Source: Chthoniobacterales bacterium (GTDB taxonomy: Bacteria > Verrucomicrobiota > Verrucomicrobiae > Chthoniobacterales > UBA10450). Taken from it: 6,689 nucleotides of DNA. A program made the translations under genes and the position numbers. Under the pieces are notes generated by a model that saw only the letters and a list, made by a program, of their open reading frames with translations, was not told where the DNA came from and ran no database searches. The stretch is taken from positions 1-6,689 of the forward strand of contig QHBL01000338.1 in NCBI GenBank assembly GCA_003244125.1, read 5' to 3'. Below, piece after piece: positions 6,089 through 6,689 of this stretch; positions within the stretch are counted from its first letter, which is position 1, and each line of letters opens with the position of its first letter.

Positions 6089-6689
6089 CTACGCCGCGAT
6101 CTCCTTCAACACCGCTTTGTTGATGCGAATGCCGGCGTCGAGATTTTCCAGCGGGAAATTTTCGTTAGGGGAATGCGCGCGACAGTCCGGCAAGGCGAGG
6201 CCAAGCAAAAGCGTTTCGACCCCAAGGATGCTGCGGAAATCTGAGACGATGGGAATGCTGCCGCCTTCGCGGATAAGAACCGGCTCGCGGCCGAAGGCGT
6301 TTTGCAGCGCCCGTTGCGCAGCGCAGCCGAAGGGCGAGTGCGGATCGGTGAGATACCACGGCCCCGCGTGACCGGGCGTCATTTCCAGCTTCACACCCGG
6401 CGGGCAATGTTTCTTCAGATGCTCTTCCGCCCGCGCGATAATCTTCTTGCCGTCCTGGTTTGGCACCAGCCGGAACGTCAGCTTCGCCATCGCTGCGGAA
6501 CCGATCACGGTCTTCGTTCCCTGCCCCTGGTAACCGCCGCCGATGCCGTTGATCTCCGCTGTGGGTCGCGCCCAGATGCGCTCGAGCGTGCTGAATCCTT
6601 CCTCGCCGAACAACTCCGGCGCGCCCGTTTCCCTCAGGATTTCAGCGTCGGGATCAACCGGAACCTTGCGCCACATTTCGCGCTCCCAA
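6089..6689 (-). CDS. M20-family metallopeptidase (dipeptidase-like), C-terminal part
   Basis: A zinc-dependent cytoplasmic exopeptidase of the M20 family that would hydrolyse dipeptides or related amide bonds. The frame is open to the window edge (WERE precedes the internal methionine at 6676), so the 5' half of the gene is outside. About 199 residues are seen, compared with roughly 450 for full members. Visible are the lid/dimerisation domain (INGIGGGYQGQGTKTVIGSA, then AMAKLTFRLVPNQDGKKI) and the returning catalytic domain with GHAGPWYLTDPHSP, REGGSIPIVSDF and AHSPNENF. The histidine of AHSPNE is the expected last metal ligand. The first metal-binding motifs lie outside. It ends 124 bases before the NlpC/P60 start on the same strand, with the palindromic repeat between them. 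The exact substrate cannot be told. Confidence 0.88.
   Translation of the reverse strand, partial: WEREMWRKVPVDPDAEILRETGAPELFGEEGFSTLERIWARPTAEINGIGGGYQGQGTKTVIGSAAMAKLTFRLVPNQDGKKIIARAEEHLKKHCPPGVKLEMTPGHAGPWYLTDPHSPFGCAAQRALQNAFGREPVLIREGGSIPIVSDFRSILGVETLLLGLALPDCRAHSPNENFPLENLDAGIRINKAVLKEIAA

Noticed and set aside
1..6689. CRISPR array, tRNA or rRNA gene, attachment site
   Set aside because: No regularly spaced repeats, cloverleaf or rRNA-like stretches were seen on either strand.

Overview
The window looks like a piece of a GC-rich bacterial chromosome. The best guess is a soil-type Verrucomicrobiota (Chthoniobacterales or Udaeobacter-like). That guess is inference. It rests on the style of the secreted proteins, a dispersed palindromic repeat that translates as SRDPSTSL-type peptide, and weak or absent Shine-Dalgarno sites at most starts. 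No rRNA, tRNA or other phylogenetic marker beyond tadA and tyrS is present to settle it.

Layout. Positions 1-570 hold decayed, apparently tandem remnants of a REP-associated (IS200-like, Y1/HUH) transposase; one recognisable copy carries a frameshift exactly in its HUH motif. Positions 670-1152 (minus) are tadA, the tRNA adenosine deaminase. Transcribed divergently, 56 bp away, is a small secreted repetitive protein of unknown function (1209-1700), followed after 38 bp by tyrS (1739-2896), tyrosyl-tRNA synthetase with an S4 domain. A non-coding stretch of about 560 bp (2897-3457) contains a possible mini-element remnant and several short inverted repeats.

The next block is secreted and surface related. 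A small exported protein (3458-3931) is followed after 12 bp by an RHS/YD-type secreted protein gene (3944-5016). The latter is broken by a one-base frameshift near 4505-4510 and cut off at its 3' end. Convergent to it is an exported NlpC/P60 hydrolase with a long Pro/Ser/Thr/Lys linker (5038-5964, minus). Upstream of that gene on the same strand is the C-terminal part of an M20-family dipeptidase, which runs off the window (6089-6689, minus).

Working together: tadA and tyrS are translation housekeeping genes. The remainder is envelope and secreted accessory content. The most notable structure is a palindromic repeat (5960-6052) between the two peptidase genes. One of its terminal inverted repeats contains the likely start codon of the NlpC/P60 gene, and a partial copy of the same repeat end (about 5005-5016) supplies the stop codon at the point where the RHS gene is truncated. 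I did not see a convincing entirely new system. The repeat-gene junctions, the small secreted protein plus RHS pair, and the orphan repetitive secreted protein are the items most worth checking.
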